This document shows positions 35,310-44,822 of a DNA stretch of 64,000 nucleotides, in pieces; position 1 is the stretch's first letter; the number at the start of each line of letters is the position of its first letter. Location: the NCBI RefSeq assembly GCF_016616235.1, contig NZ_CP067100.1, forward strand, positions 6,879,001 through 6,943,000, in the 5' to 3' direction. The stretch comes from Bradyrhizobium diazoefficiens. Lineage in GTDB: Bacteria > Pseudomonadota > Alphaproteobacteria > Rhizobiales > Xanthobacteraceae. The position numbers and the translations under genes were made by a program. Under the pieces are notes generated by a model. The model did no database searches and was not told the DNA's origin. It saw only the letters and a list, made by a program, of their open reading frames with translations.

Positions 35310-35755
35310 TTGCGGGTGGCGGGGACCGGCAGATTCTGTGGGGCGCACCGCTGCACATCCTCCGCCAACGCCCGCAGCGTCTGCTCATTTTGGCAGTATT
35401 TTGCCGGCGTCGCTTGCCGCTCGTGCTTCAAGTCGCGGGCGCAGCGTGCCTTGGACGCGCATTGGCTGCACACGCGTCGCAGATCGCGGAGCACGTCACC
35501 GTGAGATGCCTCCACGTCGTCCTCGGCAAGGCCTGCATGGGAGAGGCGCCTGCTCAGGGACTGAAGCGAACCCGAAGGTTTCAAGATCAGCGCAGCGAGC
35601 TCCGTCCTGGAAAGATTCAGCTCGCGCGCGATAACCTCGATCTCCCGCTGGTCCAGCCGCTGCAACTCGTTGCTGCGATCCATGACACCTTTCAAGCGGT
35701 CACGGAGATTGCCGAAGAATGTGCTGCATGTCTTGGCGGCCGCTTCAATCAACAT
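35306..35755 (-). CDS. DUF6455 family protein
   Basis: 149 residues from ATG 35755; a TTG start at 35800 is also possible, and neither has a strong ribosome site. The helical first half contains LDQREIEVIARELNLSRTEL, which looks like a small regulatory HTH-like segment. The second half has a cysteine cluster (VCSQCASKARCARDL then a later YCQNEQTL), characteristic of DUF6455 proteins and likely to bind zinc or an iron-sulfur cluster. It sits between hemN and fixN and is probably part of the same oxygen-controlled set; its function is unknown. Confidence 0.8.
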   Translation of the reverse strand: MLIEAAAKTCSTFFGNLRDRLKGVMDRSNELQRLDQREIEVIARELNLSRTELAALILKPSGSLQSLSRRLSHAGLAEDDVEASHGDVLRDLRRVCSQCASKARCARDLKHERQATPAKYCQNEQTLRALAEDVQRCAPQNLPVPATRN

Positions 35756-35822
35756 TTGACGATTTAGGTCCCTTTTTCGGTGATGTGTTACATCGGCCAA
35801 GGGACGTTGTCGTTGATGCAGA

Positions 35823-37157
35823 TCAAATTGCGCTGCTAAACAGGGCGGCCCGCGCGCATCGATAGGTGTCGAAAGTTGCGGCGATGACGCGAACGACGGG
35901 CCGGCCGGCTTGCGTCACCGTCAATCTCGCGCCATCGATCTCGACCAGCCCCTCCGATTGCATCGGTATCAGCCTCGCCATTTCATTGCGAAACTCGGCA
36001 TTTGGCGCGACGACATTGAGATCGACGCTAAAATCGCACATCAGCCGCTCGATGATGTGCGCGCGCTGCCGGTCGTTTTCATCGCGCAGGCACCCCCTGG
36101 CCGAGGCGAGTGAGCCGGCAGCGATGGCACCGACATATCTCGGAACATCGGCTGCGTTCTGCGCGAAGCCGTCCGCGAAGGTCGATATCGAGGAGGCGCC
36201 GAGGCCGAGAAGAACGCCGCTGGCATCCTCGGTATAGCCCTGGAAATTGCGATGTAGCGTCCCGCCTGCCGCGGCCCTTGCGAGCGCATCGCCGGGCTTG
36301 GCAAAATGATCGATGCCAATTCGCACATAGGCCGCACGTATCAGCTCCTCGGACAAGGCCTCGGCCTGCTCGATGCGCTGATCCTGCGACGGCAGTTTGG
36401 CTTCATCGATACGCCGCTGGTTGGCCTTGAGCCGCGGCAGGTGCGCATAGCCGAAACAAGCGATGCGGTCCGGCCCCATCGCGGCGACCAACGCACACGT
36501 CTTGCGAATCGAGGTGGCTGTCTGCAGCGGCAGCCCGTACATCAGATCGAAGTTCAGATTTCTGATTCCGGCCGACCGCAATCGTTCGACGGCCGTCTCG
36601 ATGACAGCCAGCGGCTGGAGGCGGCCGATCGCGGCCTGCACCAGAGGATTGACGTCCTGCACGCCCAGACTCGCACGGCTGACGCCGAGTTCCGCCAAGG
36701 CCTCCACGAGCGCGACAGTCACGTGACGTGGATCAAGCTCGATCGCATGCTCGGAGCCGTTCGCAAACGGAAAGTGACGGCGGAGCGCGGCGATGACGGA
36801 GCGCAGGCCGTCAGGTCCCAGAATGCTGGGCGTTCCGCCGCCCCAGTGCAGGCGGGCAATTTTGGGCCTTGCCCCGACCAGGCTCGCAACAAGATCGACC
36901 TCCGTCTCAAGCGCGCGGCGATAGGCGCCGACCACGTCATCACGGACGGCCATTTTGGTGTTGCAGCCGCAGTACAGGCATATCTTTCGGCAATAAGGCA
37001 CGTGAAGATAGACCGAGACGGCCTGATCCGCCCCGAGGCCGGCGAGCCAGGTCTCGTGGTCTTTCGCGCCAACCTCGGCTGAGAAATCGGCGGCCGTCGG
37101 ATAGGACGTATAGCGCGGCACATTGTAGCCGGCATAGCGGCGAACGATGGGTGACAA
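35823..37157 (-). CDS. hemN: Oxygen-independent coproporphyrinogen III dehydrogenase HemN
   Basis: About 444 residues from TTG 37157; an ATG at 37244 would add 29 residues but overlaps the upstream gene and looks non-coding. It opens with RRYAGYNVPRYTSYPTAADF, carries the full CRKICLYCGC [4Fe-4S] motif, GGGTPS for SAM binding and the family GYTED..LLGLGASSIS segment. It oxidises coproporphyrinogen III without O2, supplying haem for the cbb3 oxidase under low oxygen. It follows the 75-residue gene after about 13 bp and is probably driven by the FixK site at 37447. Confidence 0.93.
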   Translation of the reverse strand: MSPIVRRYAGYNVPRYTSYPTAADFSAEVGAKDHETWLAGLGADQAVSVYLHVPYCRKICLYCGCNTKMAVRDDVVGAYRRALETEVDLVASLVGARPKIARLHWGGGTPSILGPDGLRSVIAALRRHFPFANGSEHAIELDPRHVTVALVEALAELGVSRASLGVQDVNPLVQAAIGRLQPLAVIETAVERLRSAGIRNLNFDLMYGLPLQTATSIRKTCALVAAMGPDRIACFGYAHLPRLKANQRRIDEAKLPSQDQRIEQAEALSEELIRAAYVRIGIDHFAKPGDALARAAAGGTLHRNFQGYTEDASGVLLGLGASSISTFADGFAQNAADVPRYVGAIAAGSLASARGCLRDENDRQRAHIIERLMCDFSVDLNVVAPNAEFRNEMARLIPMQSEGLVEIDGARLTVTQAGRPVVRVIAATFDTYRCARAALFSSAI

Positions 37158-37170
37158 GGTATCCGCCCTG

Positions 37171-37398
37171 CTAAGACGCCCATGCCCGCTCCAGCGCGGT
37201 CGGCGCCCGGAATTCGACGGCGTCCGCGAAGATCGTCCAGTCATGGACGTGCCTCTGCCGGCAGAAATCGGCTTCCGCTCGTCGCACCGCTTCCGTCAGG
37301 GACGGAGCTTCGACGGTGAACGCGGCCTGACACGCACGATGCTCGTGCCCGGTATCGTCGCAAACGGTCTTGATGAAGCGCACATCGAATGAGGGCAT
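37171..37398 (-). CDS. Small protein upstream of hemN
   Basis: 75 residues from ATG 37398, preceded by AGGAG at ideal spacing. MPSFDVRFIKTVCDDTGHEH opens a compact sequence with a conserved-looking HRACQAAFTVEAPSLTEAVR stretch and HDWTIFADAVEFR. It lies immediately downstream of a FixK box and upstream of hemN, so it is expressed with the low-oxygen set. No named domain is recognised; the alpha-beta pattern suggests a small ferredoxin-like fold, but this is a guess. Confidence 0.8.
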   Translation of the reverse strand: MPSFDVRFIKTVCDDTGHEHRACQAAFTVEAPSLTEAVRRAEADFCRQRHVHDWTIFADAVEFRAPTALERAWAS

Positions 37399-37446
37399 TA
37401 TGTTCTCCTGTTTGCTGACATGTTGCTCAAAACCGGAGCGAAGTCC

Positions 37447-37460
37447 TTGAGCAAGATCAA
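37447..37460 (-). promoter_or_regulatory. FixK/Fnr box upstream of the 75-residue gene and hemN
   Basis: TTGAGCAAGATCAA matches TTGAN6TCAA. Its centre is about 55 bp before ATG 37398, the same geometry as at fixN. Confidence 0.82.
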
Positions 37461-37574
37461 TCAGACATCGCGCCCGATCGCCGACGCTGCAGTCGACGCC
37501 CCTCGTCGGCGCAAGCACTGGCATCGGTCGGGCCGGCGACCGGCGGCTGGCCGATGCCGGGCTGCCCCCAAGCC

Positions 37575-38183
37575 TCACAGACCCACAGCGAGCGCGAGAC
37601 GCATCAGTTCGGACATGCTGCGCGCCCCCGTCTTCGCCATGAGATTGGCACGGTAGACCTCGACCGTGCGCGGACTGATGCTGAGCTCATGCGCGATGAC
37701 CTTGTTGATCTTGCCGGCCACAACCCCCTGCAGCACGTCGCGCTCGCGGGGCGACAGGTCTGCGAGCCGTGCCGCGGCCTGCTTTCGCGCGGAATTTTCG
37801 CCCGGAGCGGAGGGACGGGTATCGAGCGCGGCGCGGATCGCGTCCAAGAGCGCCGCATCATCGAACGGCTTTTCAATGAAATCCGCAGCACCCGCCTTCA
37901 TCGCCTCCACGGCGAGCGCGACGTCGCCGTGGCCGGTGATCAGGATGACCGCACCGGCTGCTCCTTCGCGCTTCAGCTTCCTAACCAGCTCGATGCCGCT
38001 GATGCCCGGCATGCGAATATCAGAGACGACGCAGCTTAAAGTCTCGGCCCCGCCGCCGGCCAGAAACGCATCGGCCGTCTCGTAGACCTGCGACCTGTAT
38101 CCATTGACGTCGAGCAGGAACGCCAGCGAATCCCGCATCGCAGCATCGTCGTCGATGACGTGAATGACAGGCTTATCGTTCAT
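37575..38183 (-). CDS. fixJ: Response regulator FixJ
   Basis: 202 residues from ATG 38183 ([13 protein letters not shown]). The receiver domain has acidic D11-D13, phosphorylation site D55 (VVSDIRMPG) and K105 (FIEKPF). The C-terminal LuxR-type helix-turn-helix is [20 protein letters not shown] then [13 protein letters not shown]. Phosphorylated by FixL at low oxygen, FixJ activates fixK. The start overlaps the fixL stop by 11 bases, so the two are coupled. Confidence 0.95.
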   Translation of the reverse strand: MNDKPVIHVIDDDAAMRDSLAFLLDVNGYRSQVYETADAFLAGGGAETLSCVVSDIRMPGISGIELVRKLKREGAAGAVILITGHGDVALAVEAMKAGAADFIEKPFDDAALLDAIRAALDTRPSAPGENSARKQAAARLADLSPRERDVLQGVVAGKINKVIAHELSISPRTVEVYRANLMAKTGARSMSELMRLALAVGL

Positions 38184-39615
38184 CAGCCGCCTCCGTTTCG
38201 GCGATGGGCAGCGTGAAATCAAAGACGGTGCCACCGCCGTCGTTGGGACGCGCCGCGACGCGTCCACCATGTGCTTCGATGATGGTTCGGCAGATTGAAA
38301 GACCTACACCCATGCCGTTTGCCTTGGTGGTGACGAAGGGTTGAAACAGCTTCTCGGCAATCTCTGGGGCGATGCCCGTGCCCGTATCGGTGACGGAGAA
38401 GAAGGCGAACCTGTTTTGGCGGGTGACGCCGATGGTCAGCTCGCGCCGGCTGGTCGTTTCCATCGCCTCGATGCCGTTCCTGATGAGGTTGAGCGCGACT
38501 TGCTGGATCTGGACCTTGTCGACGACAACGTCGGGAAGGTCGCGGTCACAGCGCAGTGACACGCGCACACCCTGTTCCCGGGCCCCGACCAGGGCCAGCG
38601 CCGCGGCCTCCTCGAGCAGCGTCGCCGGATTCTCGATGGTGTGCTCGGTCTCGCCCTTGGCGACGAACTCACGCAGGCGCTTGATGATGTCGCCGGCGCG
38701 CAACGCCTGGTCGGCGCTACGGTCCATGGCCTCGCGCACGCGCTCCTTGTCGACTTCTTTCGGCTTCAGCAGGGTCGCGGCGCCGCGCAGATAGCTGGTG
38801 ATCGCGGACAATGGCTGATTGAGCTCGTGCGCGAGCGAGGACGCCATCTCGCCCATGGCGGTCAGCCGCGACACGTGCAGCAGCTCCGACTGCAGCTCCT
38901 GCATGCGGCGCTCCTGGGTTCGCCGTTCCGTCAGGTCGCGGACGAAGCCGGTAAAGTACCGCTCGGCGCCGGCCTTGGCCTCGCCGACTGCGAGCTCCAT
39001 CGGAAAGGTCGAGCCATCCTTGCGCTCGCCGACCACGATCCGCCCGATCCCGATGATGCGGCGCTCGCCTGTGGCGCGGTAGCGATCGAGATAGCTATCG
39101 TGCTCCTGTCGGTAAGGTCCCGGCATCAGGATGGAGACATTGTTTCCGATCGCCTCCGCGGCCGACCAGCCAAAGAGGCGCTCGGCCGCGACGCTGAAGG
39201 ATTGCATGATGCCCCGCTCATCGATCACGACCATGGCTTCCGGGACGGTATCCAGGATTGACTGAAGCTGGGCCTGCCGATTTCGGGCATCTTCGGACTG
39301 TTGCCGCAGCCGGTCTCCGATCACGCCGAGGATCGGTCCCATGACGGTGAAGAAGGAGACATCGATCAGGTTCGCCGGGTCGCTGTAGAGGCTGGTTCCG
39401 AGGAAATAGGCGCTGCTTCCAAGACAGAGCAGCGTGGCGAAGATGGCCGGCCCGCGGCCGCCGGCAAAGGCCGCAAAGACGACGACCGGAACGTAGATCA
39501 CGGTGAAGGTCCGATCCTCGAAAGAGTGATGCAAGGCAAGGCGCAGACAGAGGATGAAAGCGGAGGCGGTTGCCGCCGCCCCGTAGCGAAGCAAAAATCG
39601 GCCTTGTGCTGTCAT
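38173..39615 (-). CDS. fixL: Oxygen-sensing histidine kinase FixL
   Basis: 480 residues: N-terminal membrane helices (about 10-100), a haem-binding PAS domain (about 115-230) and a HisKA plus HATPase kinase core. His172 in RQEHDSY corresponds to the haem-ligand histidine and Arg192 in IIGIGRI to the O2-sensing arginine; their 20-residue spacing equals that known for Bradyrhizobium FixL. The phospho-acceptor is His263 in [12 protein letters not shown]. The membrane-anchored form resembles Sinorhizobium FixL. Deoxy-FixL phosphorylates FixJ. Confidence 0.95.
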   Translation of the reverse strand: MTAQGRFLLRYGAAATASAFILCLRLALHHSFEDRTFTVIYVPVVVFAAFAGGRGPAIFATLLCLGSSAYFLGTSLYSDPANLIDVSFFTVMGPILGVIGDRLRQQSEDARNRQAQLQSILDTVPEAMVVIDERGIMQSFSVAAERLFGWSAAEAIGNNVSILMPGPYRQEHDSYLDRYRATGERRIIGIGRIVVGERKDGSTFPMELAVGEAKAGAERYFTGFVRDLTERRTQERRMQELQSELLHVSRLTAMGEMASSLAHELNQPLSAITSYLRGAATLLKPKEVDKERVREAMDRSADQALRAGDIIKRLREFVAKGETEHTIENPATLLEEAAALALVGAREQGVRVSLRCDRDLPDVVVDKVQIQQVALNLIRNGIEAMETTSRRELTIGVTRQNRFAFFSVTDTGTGIAPEIAEKLFQPFVTTKANGMGVGLSICRTIIEAHGGRVAARPNDGGGTVFDFTLPIAETEAADER

Positions 39616-39719
39616 TCAGTGGCCAGATGCGAAAACGAACGCGTCTTTGTAAGAATGGACGGTGATCGCCTCATAGCAGGGCTGGCCGTCCTTTCGACAA
39701 GAGGTGGGCTGGAGCAAAA

Positions 39720-39920
39720 CTAGTCTTTCGAGGGCCAAGGACGCCAGTGCGTCGGATGAATGACGACCCGCTCACGGGTCGTCTCCTTGATCCAGCCGCT
39801 CGGGGTGCGACGGCAGGCGAAGACCAGCGCATGCACGCGATTGCCTTCGACAACGGCGAGCTCGAGCGCTCGTTCGTACGGGGCCGTCGCAATTCCTTCC
39901 CACACAGCTTGCTCGTCCAT
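39720..39920 (-). CDS. Small hypothetical protein upstream of fixL
   Basis: 66 residues from ATG 39920 (MDEQAVWEGIATAPYERALE...), ending WRPWPSKD; in-frame starts exist up to 39977. The sequence looks like a compact beta-rich domain (LAVVEGNRVHALVFACRRTP). It is on the fixL strand about 100 bp upstream, so it may be cotranscribed. No known function. Confidence 0.6.
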   Translation of the reverse strand: MDEQAVWEGIATAPYERALELAVVEGNRVHALVFACRRTPSGWIKETTRERVVIHPTHWRPWPSKD

Positions 39921-39977
39921 TGCCTTCATCTCACAAGATACCCTCGCCCGCTGGGGGAACATGCAACGGTCGCGCAT

Positions 39978-40294
39978 CCAGCGCCCTGGCTGGGACTTCT
40001 ATTCGGCAAACCCCTTCACGCCCAGGCAGGGACAGTGTCCGGCTTTTATCCACCTCGATACTCAACTGCATCGCAAGCTCCCGGCCGAACCGACATGCTG
40101 GAATATTTCCGCGTCGACCGGCCGTCGGGTCACCAGATGGCACTGACACTTGAGCGAAGCCGGCCCCATCGGAAGGCTGCACATGACATCTCTCTCGCAC
40201 CAGGATCCTTGCTGATCCCAAAAGCCTGCCAGAGCTCATCTGATCGCCGCCGCACGTGACCGGTCAAAAATCGCCGTGCAGAGCCACTGGGTGT
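39978..40294. other. Intergenic stretch
   Basis: No supported gene or clear terminator; only short frames. Confidence 0.35.
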
Positions 40295-42025
40295 TCAATC
40301 AAATTTGTAGGAGGCCTGGATGAACGTGCCCCACCGTTCCATGCGGTATTTCGCAAGAGCAGCCTCCTGATCTCGGCCGCCCTGCCAGTTGGCGTTGTAG
40401 ATCACATCGCTGTCCTTTTTGGTCCACATTGACCAATATCGACCACCAACTCCGATGCTGACATTCTTGGTGAGAAAGTAGGAGAGCGCCCCTTCCACCT
40501 GAAGGCCTCCGCCACCGTCTCCGCGCTGATCGTAGAACGTTGTCGCTGGGCGGAGGAGATGGTTGTCGCGACCACTGAACTCGGTCCACGGCAGGTAAGC
40601 AATGTCGGCGCTCACGCGCCAGCGCTCAAGCACCAAAGCCTCGGCGCTAACGCCGATGCGCGGCGCATTCCAATCGGTGTCTTGAGTGCCGATGAGCTGC
40701 CCCTGCCGCTGGAACGGCCCCGTGCATGGCCAGGCCGGCGAGGACGAAGCGGTCTGCACGCAACCTATCGAATCCGACTTCTCGCCGTAGGAGGTCCATC
40801 CGACAAACGCGCCCACTTTGTAATTGCTGCCGCGCAGAAAATCGTAGCCGGCATCCGCCGTGTAGTATGTGAATCGTCCGTTCGCCTGACCGGATAACGC
40901 GTTGAGATAGGCCCACTGCCCGAGGCTCGAATCTTCGTCGTTCCGCTTTCCTTTGTTGAAGCGTCCGAGGCCAATATTGCCCTTCAGGAATATCCCCCAA
41001 GGGCTGTCAAGGCGCCCGAACATCTCGCCGGACACGCCGTCGAGCCCCTGATAGGTGAGCCTTGAAGTGGGAACGCTTTCATCTCCTGGAAACCGGGGCG
41101 CATGTGTGTAGTCCCACTGGAAAGCGCCCCGGCTGAGCCAGACTCGTGAGCCGCCCTCGAGCGACCAGCCGCCCGTAGATAGAACGGGCTTGGCTTTGGC
41201 GGTCGCTGTTGCGGGGTGCAGCGGCGCATCGGCCCATTCCGCGGTCGGATCGACACCAAAATGGTAATTCAAGCCGACTTTACCGACGTGATAATCGCTG
41301 GATAAGCTGCTCGTGCTGGCGGGGATGATAGCAAGGGGCGGACGCTGCACGGTTGGAGGGGTCGCCACACGAGGTCCGCCAAAACCCATATAGTCGTACT
41401 CAAATTTGACGGACCAAGCGGGCGTGAGCTGCTGCTCGATGCCGACGCCGACGGTCGCGCCGAAACAACCGTCATCGAACTGCGTCGTATGCCGCGGGTA
41501 TCCGGCAAAGGTCCCGTCCCGGAATTCGTTGTGATTGGTGATCGCGCCGTGATTGTTTTGCCAAGCGGCGCCTCCTTTGACGTAGGCCAGCGTGTGGCCC
41601 TGCGGGCCGAAAGCGTACCCGACACGAGCGGTTCCCGTGGCAAGGACGCTTGGACCTGCGTTGCAGGTTGCAATCACAACAACGCTGGAGAAGGCAAGAC
41701 AGGTGTTTGTGCCGTCCGAGACAGCACGGCTCGCTTCCAGTTCGAGGCCGAACACCCAGCGGTCCCTCTGCCAGTTGTAACCGAGCTGTCCGCCGGCCAG
41801 GAATGCAGGCGTATCAACGACGTCCCCGTAAATCGATGGGCCATAGGGATCGCTGAACGACGTCCGGCCGTAGCCCCCCGCGGCGTGTCCGCCGATATAT
41901 CCTCCGGTCCAGCTCCACAGTTTCGGCGGGACTTTTGCGGCCGGCTTAAGATCTGTTGAATTGACCGCTCCGCTTGCAACGAGCGCAGCTGTTGCGGCAG
42001 CCCAGTTAAGAACTCCAAATCGCAT
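40295..42025 (-). CDS. Outer-membrane protein with Omp25-like and omptin-like barrels
   Basis: 576 residues from ATG 42025 (GAGG 5 bases upstream; an adjacent ATG lies at 42028). A signal peptide ends near ALVASGAVNSTDL. The first half has the rhizobial Omp25/Omp31-type opening (WTGGYIGGHAAGGYG, LAGGQLGYNWQRDRWVFGLE) and closes with LNYHFG. The second half starts GWSLEGGSRVWLSRGAFQWD and contains TYYTADAGYDFLRG and IGVGGRYWSMW, resembling the omptin-fold outer-membrane protease/porin proteins of bradyrhizobia, and ends in ASYKFD with a terminal aromatic-type residue region as in barrels. It is probably a fusion of two beta-barrels. Protease activity is not implied, since catalytic residues were not verified. 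Confidence 0.82.
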   Translation of the reverse strand: MRFGVLNWAAATAALVASGAVNSTDLKPAAKVPPKLWSWTGGYIGGHAAGGYGRTSFSDPYGPSIYGDVVDTPAFLAGGQLGYNWQRDRWVFGLELEASRAVSDGTNTCLAFSSVVVIATCNAGPSVLATGTARVGYAFGPQGHTLAYVKGGAAWQNNHGAITNHNEFRDGTFAGYPRHTTQFDDGCFGATVGVGIEQQLTPAWSVKFEYDYMGFGGPRVATPPTVQRPPLAIIPASTSSLSSDYHVGKVGLNYHFGVDPTAEWADAPLHPATATAKAKPVLSTGGWSLEGGSRVWLSRGAFQWDYTHAPRFPGDESVPTSRLTYQGLDGVSGEMFGRLDSPWGIFLKGNIGLGRFNKGKRNDEDSSLGQWAYLNALSGQANGRFTYYTADAGYDFLRGSNYKVGAFVGWTSYGEKSDSIGCVQTASSSPAWPCTGPFQRQGQLIGTQDTDWNAPRIGVSAEALVLERWRVSADIAYLPWTEFSGRDNHLLRPATTFYDQRGDGGGGLQVEGALSYFLTKNVSIGVGGRYWSMWTKKDSDVIYNANWQGGRDQEAALAKYRMERWGTFIQASYKFD

Positions 42026-42043
42026 CATCACCTCACAATGCGC

Positions 42044-42069
42044 GTCATCATCGAATGAAGGATGATGAC
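42044..42069 (-). promoter_or_regulatory. Leader hairpin of the outer-membrane protein gene
   Basis: GTCATCATC (42044-42052) and GATGATGAC (42061-42069), a perfect 9-bp stem with an 8-base loop, ending about 15 bases before the start codons. It could modulate ribosome access or mRNA stability. Confidence 0.45.
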
Positions 42070-42702
42070 ACACAGCCATTTGCACTCCCGTCGTTCGGTG
42101 GACCGAGTGCGACCTCTGCTTCAGGCGCGTCGCCACAGCGCATGCATCAGCGACACAGCGAGATGGAAATGCGTCGAAGCTCACCGCCTGCGACGGGCAG
42201 ATGGTCTCATCGCAGTCCAAACTCGTTGCGTTAGCTGATGCTGTTACGCCGCCCTACACACGCAGCCTTCGCGACTGCAGGATCCAGGCCAGCGCCAAAG
42301 CGGCCTTCATTGCCTCTGGCTTGTCGCGCGCAATGTCGCATTCGCGACAGCTTTGCGTGCTTCGGACAAGCCGTGCGTTTGCTTTCGGACATGAGCAGCT
42401 AGGGGCGCCGCTACCTGCCTCCGACCGCACGCGTGCCTCTGCACAGTGACCATGACTCTTTGGAAGGGGCGGGATAGCTTCGATCGACTTTTGGCGCGGG
42501 CCTTCACAATGCCGCTAGAATCAGCGGCATGCTGCCGGACGGCGCGGCTCCCTTCGGCGGCAAGAATGGCGAAGATCTGAGTGTAAAATTCGATCAGGCT
42601 CGCGTCTATGGACGTGAAGGACCTGCCGCCATGACGCAATGGGCATGGCCATGATCGTAGTCGGCACGCCGACAAACATTGAGGACAAGGCGGTGCCGCA
42701 GG
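42070..42702. other. Intergenic stretch
   Basis: Short frames only. No recognisable domain or RNA gene. Confidence 0.35.
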
Positions 42703-43158
42703 TCAGCAAGGCCAAGCAGAGGCTTGCGAGGCTGTTCGAGAAAATGAAACCGTCAAGCCCTTCTCCAAGTAGGGGAAGTCCCGTATGTCGGTCCCGCGCA
42801 ATCGCTCCTTGCTAACCCGCAAGCTGCGAACGTAATAGCCTTGTCTCTGAACGGCTGCCTTGATTTCGTCGCTGACCTTCAGAACTCTTGTTCTGCTCTT
42901 GCGCCATTTATTCCGAGAGCAAACGCCGGGTATTGCAGAGCCGTTATGTAGAACAAGTAGCTCGCGCTTGCCGTTGCAATAGACATCAAACACTTTTTTT
43001 CCCGCCGTTCGTATGAAATAGACGAAATATGTTTCGGTCGTCTCAATGGACGAGCTCAGTATGAGCTTAGTATCTCGAATGGCGACGCGGGTTGTAAATC
43101 TGCAACGTCCGCGATTTTTTGGTTCACCGCATTCGGGATTTGGAGCGAACTGATGCAA
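42703..43158 (-). CDS. Hypothetical protein (doubtful)
   Basis: 151 codons. The middle ([40 protein letters not shown]) looks protein-like and the local GC is lower than around it, suggesting foreign origin. The ends look less coding-like and no ribosome site is seen. No family recognised. Confidence 0.35.
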   Translation of the reverse strand: MHQFAPNPECGEPKNRGRCRFTTRVAIRDTKLILSSSIETTETYFVYFIRTAGKKVFDVYCNGKRELLVLHNGSAIPGVCSRNKWRKSRTRVLKVSDEIKAAVQRQGYYVRSLRVSKERLRGTDIRDFPYLEKGLTVSFSRTASQASAWPC

Positions 43159-43739
43159 GCCCGATCCATCGCCAATTGGCGCGCCTAGCGCGAATTACTT
43201 CAGGGATGCCGTAAACGGCGCGAGGTATCGGTTCTCTGGCCTCGACCAGCGTGCCAGTGCAGCGAGAACATGTTGCGGATGTTGGTGAACGGTGGGGGCG
43301 GCCTGTACGGCCTCTCGCGGTCGGCCGAGTTGAAGAGCCTATCGAATTCCGCCACAACTTCGTGAGCAAAGGCGCGGATGCTCGTGGAGTTCCGTTGTCG
43401 ATTGCCTATCGTTACACGAGCGTTTGCATTGCAGGACTGATCATCAATGATCATCCTACCCGAAAATCATCTGCTATTGGCCGTTGCCGAAAGCTAGAGG
43501 CGATCTGTAGGTCGGCTCTCTGGGCTCAACCGGACATGGGTCGGCCCGAGCGTGATCGCCGCTGGTGTGACCCTAAACGGAAATCGGCCGTCGCCTGATC
43601 GGAGTCAAAAAATCCAGCTCAACGTGGTTTGCGACGAGGTGCGTGGTTTGCTCCCTAAATCGCGCGGGCCGTTCGCCACATCGGGTCAAGCTGAAGAACA
43701 CGGTGTCGCCTTCGAAGGATGTGCAGAGGACTCAGCCGT
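43159..43739. other. Stretch without a confident gene
   Basis: A minus-strand frame at 43200-43454 contains HEVVAEFDRLFNSADRERPY, possibly a remnant. Nothing else stands out. Confidence 0.3.
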
Positions 43740-43949
43740 TCAGAGATGAGCACGCGGCAATAGCCATTTCATGATCTTCTGATACGGATCGCGACGACTG
43801 CGGACGAATGCGTTCTCGTTCTGCTGAGCGGCGGTCCTGGCGAATTCAGAAATCCCCTCCATAGACTCCCGTTTATCCTTTGGAAGCTTCGCCCATTGAC
43901 GAATGATCTTCCGGCGGGTTTCGCGTTGCTTTTCCCTTACGTCAGGCAT
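43740..43949 (-). CDS. Small basic hypothetical protein
   Basis: 69 residues, MPDVREKQRETRRKIIRQWA..., with AAGGAG 7 bases before the ATG. The pattern RRKIIRQWAKLPKDKRESME resembles a family of short helical proteins frequent in Bradyrhizobium-like genomes. Function unknown. Confidence 0.68.
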   Translation of the reverse strand: MPDVREKQRETRRKIIRQWAKLPKDKRESMEGISEFARTAAQQNENAFVRSRRDPYQKIMKWLLPRAHL

Positions 43950-44246
43950 CGGGACGCTCCTTGAAGAGGATTATTCCGGTCGACCTAGTATTGTTCGGGC
44001 TCACTAGAACTTCAACGTCCAATCAAGAACTCTTAGCCCCTCGTATCAAGAACAATTTTGGTTGCTTCTCACACGCCGTATCCTGCGCAGGCTAAACTTG
44101 AACCAAACCGATGATTAGGTGCCCAAACCAAGATTGGTACAGCTTGGTACACCCCAACTTGGTGTCCGCCTATACACGGGAGCGAGTCTCATATTGGCTT
44201 TGCAGGCCCGCCGCCCTAGAATTGCGTCGATCGCAGGACGGGCGAA

Positions 44247-44669
44247 ATGCAGTATGTTTGCGACGCGCCGAAGGGCAAGACGTGGTTCCGTATCGAGACG
44301 GAAGGTGAAGCGATGCATGAGTCGCGCCTGATGAGCCACACAGTCGAGAAATATTTCCGCCGCGAGCGGGAGAAGGCAGTCCAGTCCTGGCATCCGGGGC
44401 GACCCAACGCGATCGAGCGCGACATCGGCCTCGAGGCCCATGTAAAGCGAGAGATGCCGCTTTTCCTCACGTTGCGCGACAGGGAGGGCAATGCACTGGC
44501 TACAGCGATGCTGCCACCGGGTGGCAAGGATCGCGGCGGGTTCCGGATCATCATCGTTGCCGCATCCAATGCCGATCCTTATCCTGAGCAGGACGCGGCC
44601 ATCGCTGCGCTGGGAGCGCATTTCGGTCTCACACTCGACCGCCACCGCTGCTTCCCCTACGGCCGCTAA
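44247..44669 (+). CDS. Conserved-looking hypothetical protein
   Basis: 140 residues from ATG 44247 (GGACGG upstream). MQYVCDAPKGKTWFRIETEG opens a sequence with balanced composition, a helical SRLMSHTVEKYFRREREKAV segment and a beta-rich GFRIIIVAASNADPYPEQDA segment. It looks intact and shadows no other gene. No family named. Confidence 0.7.
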   Translation: MQYVCDAPKGKTWFRIETEGEAMHESRLMSHTVEKYFRREREKAVQSWHPGRPNAIERDIGLEAHVKREMPLFLTLRDREGNALATAMLPPGGKDRGGFRIIIVAASNADPYPEQDAAIAALGAHFGLTLDRHRCFPYGR

Positions 44670-44822
44670 GAAGTCTGACAAGTATCACCGCTTGATTGGA
44701 GCGATGTCGGCTCATGGCCGGAATGCGAAGCCTAAGCGGACCGCCAAACAGTCTGCTTATCGGAGGAGACCGGAACGGCGATGCGTCCGCGAGCACTAGC
44801 CTCTGCGCTCGCAGCCGGTAGT

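Noticed and set aside
44096..44165. Iteron-like repeats (TTGGTACA twice, then CAACTTGGTG)
   Set aside because: Only two short copies and no replication gene nearby; too weak to call an origin or operator.
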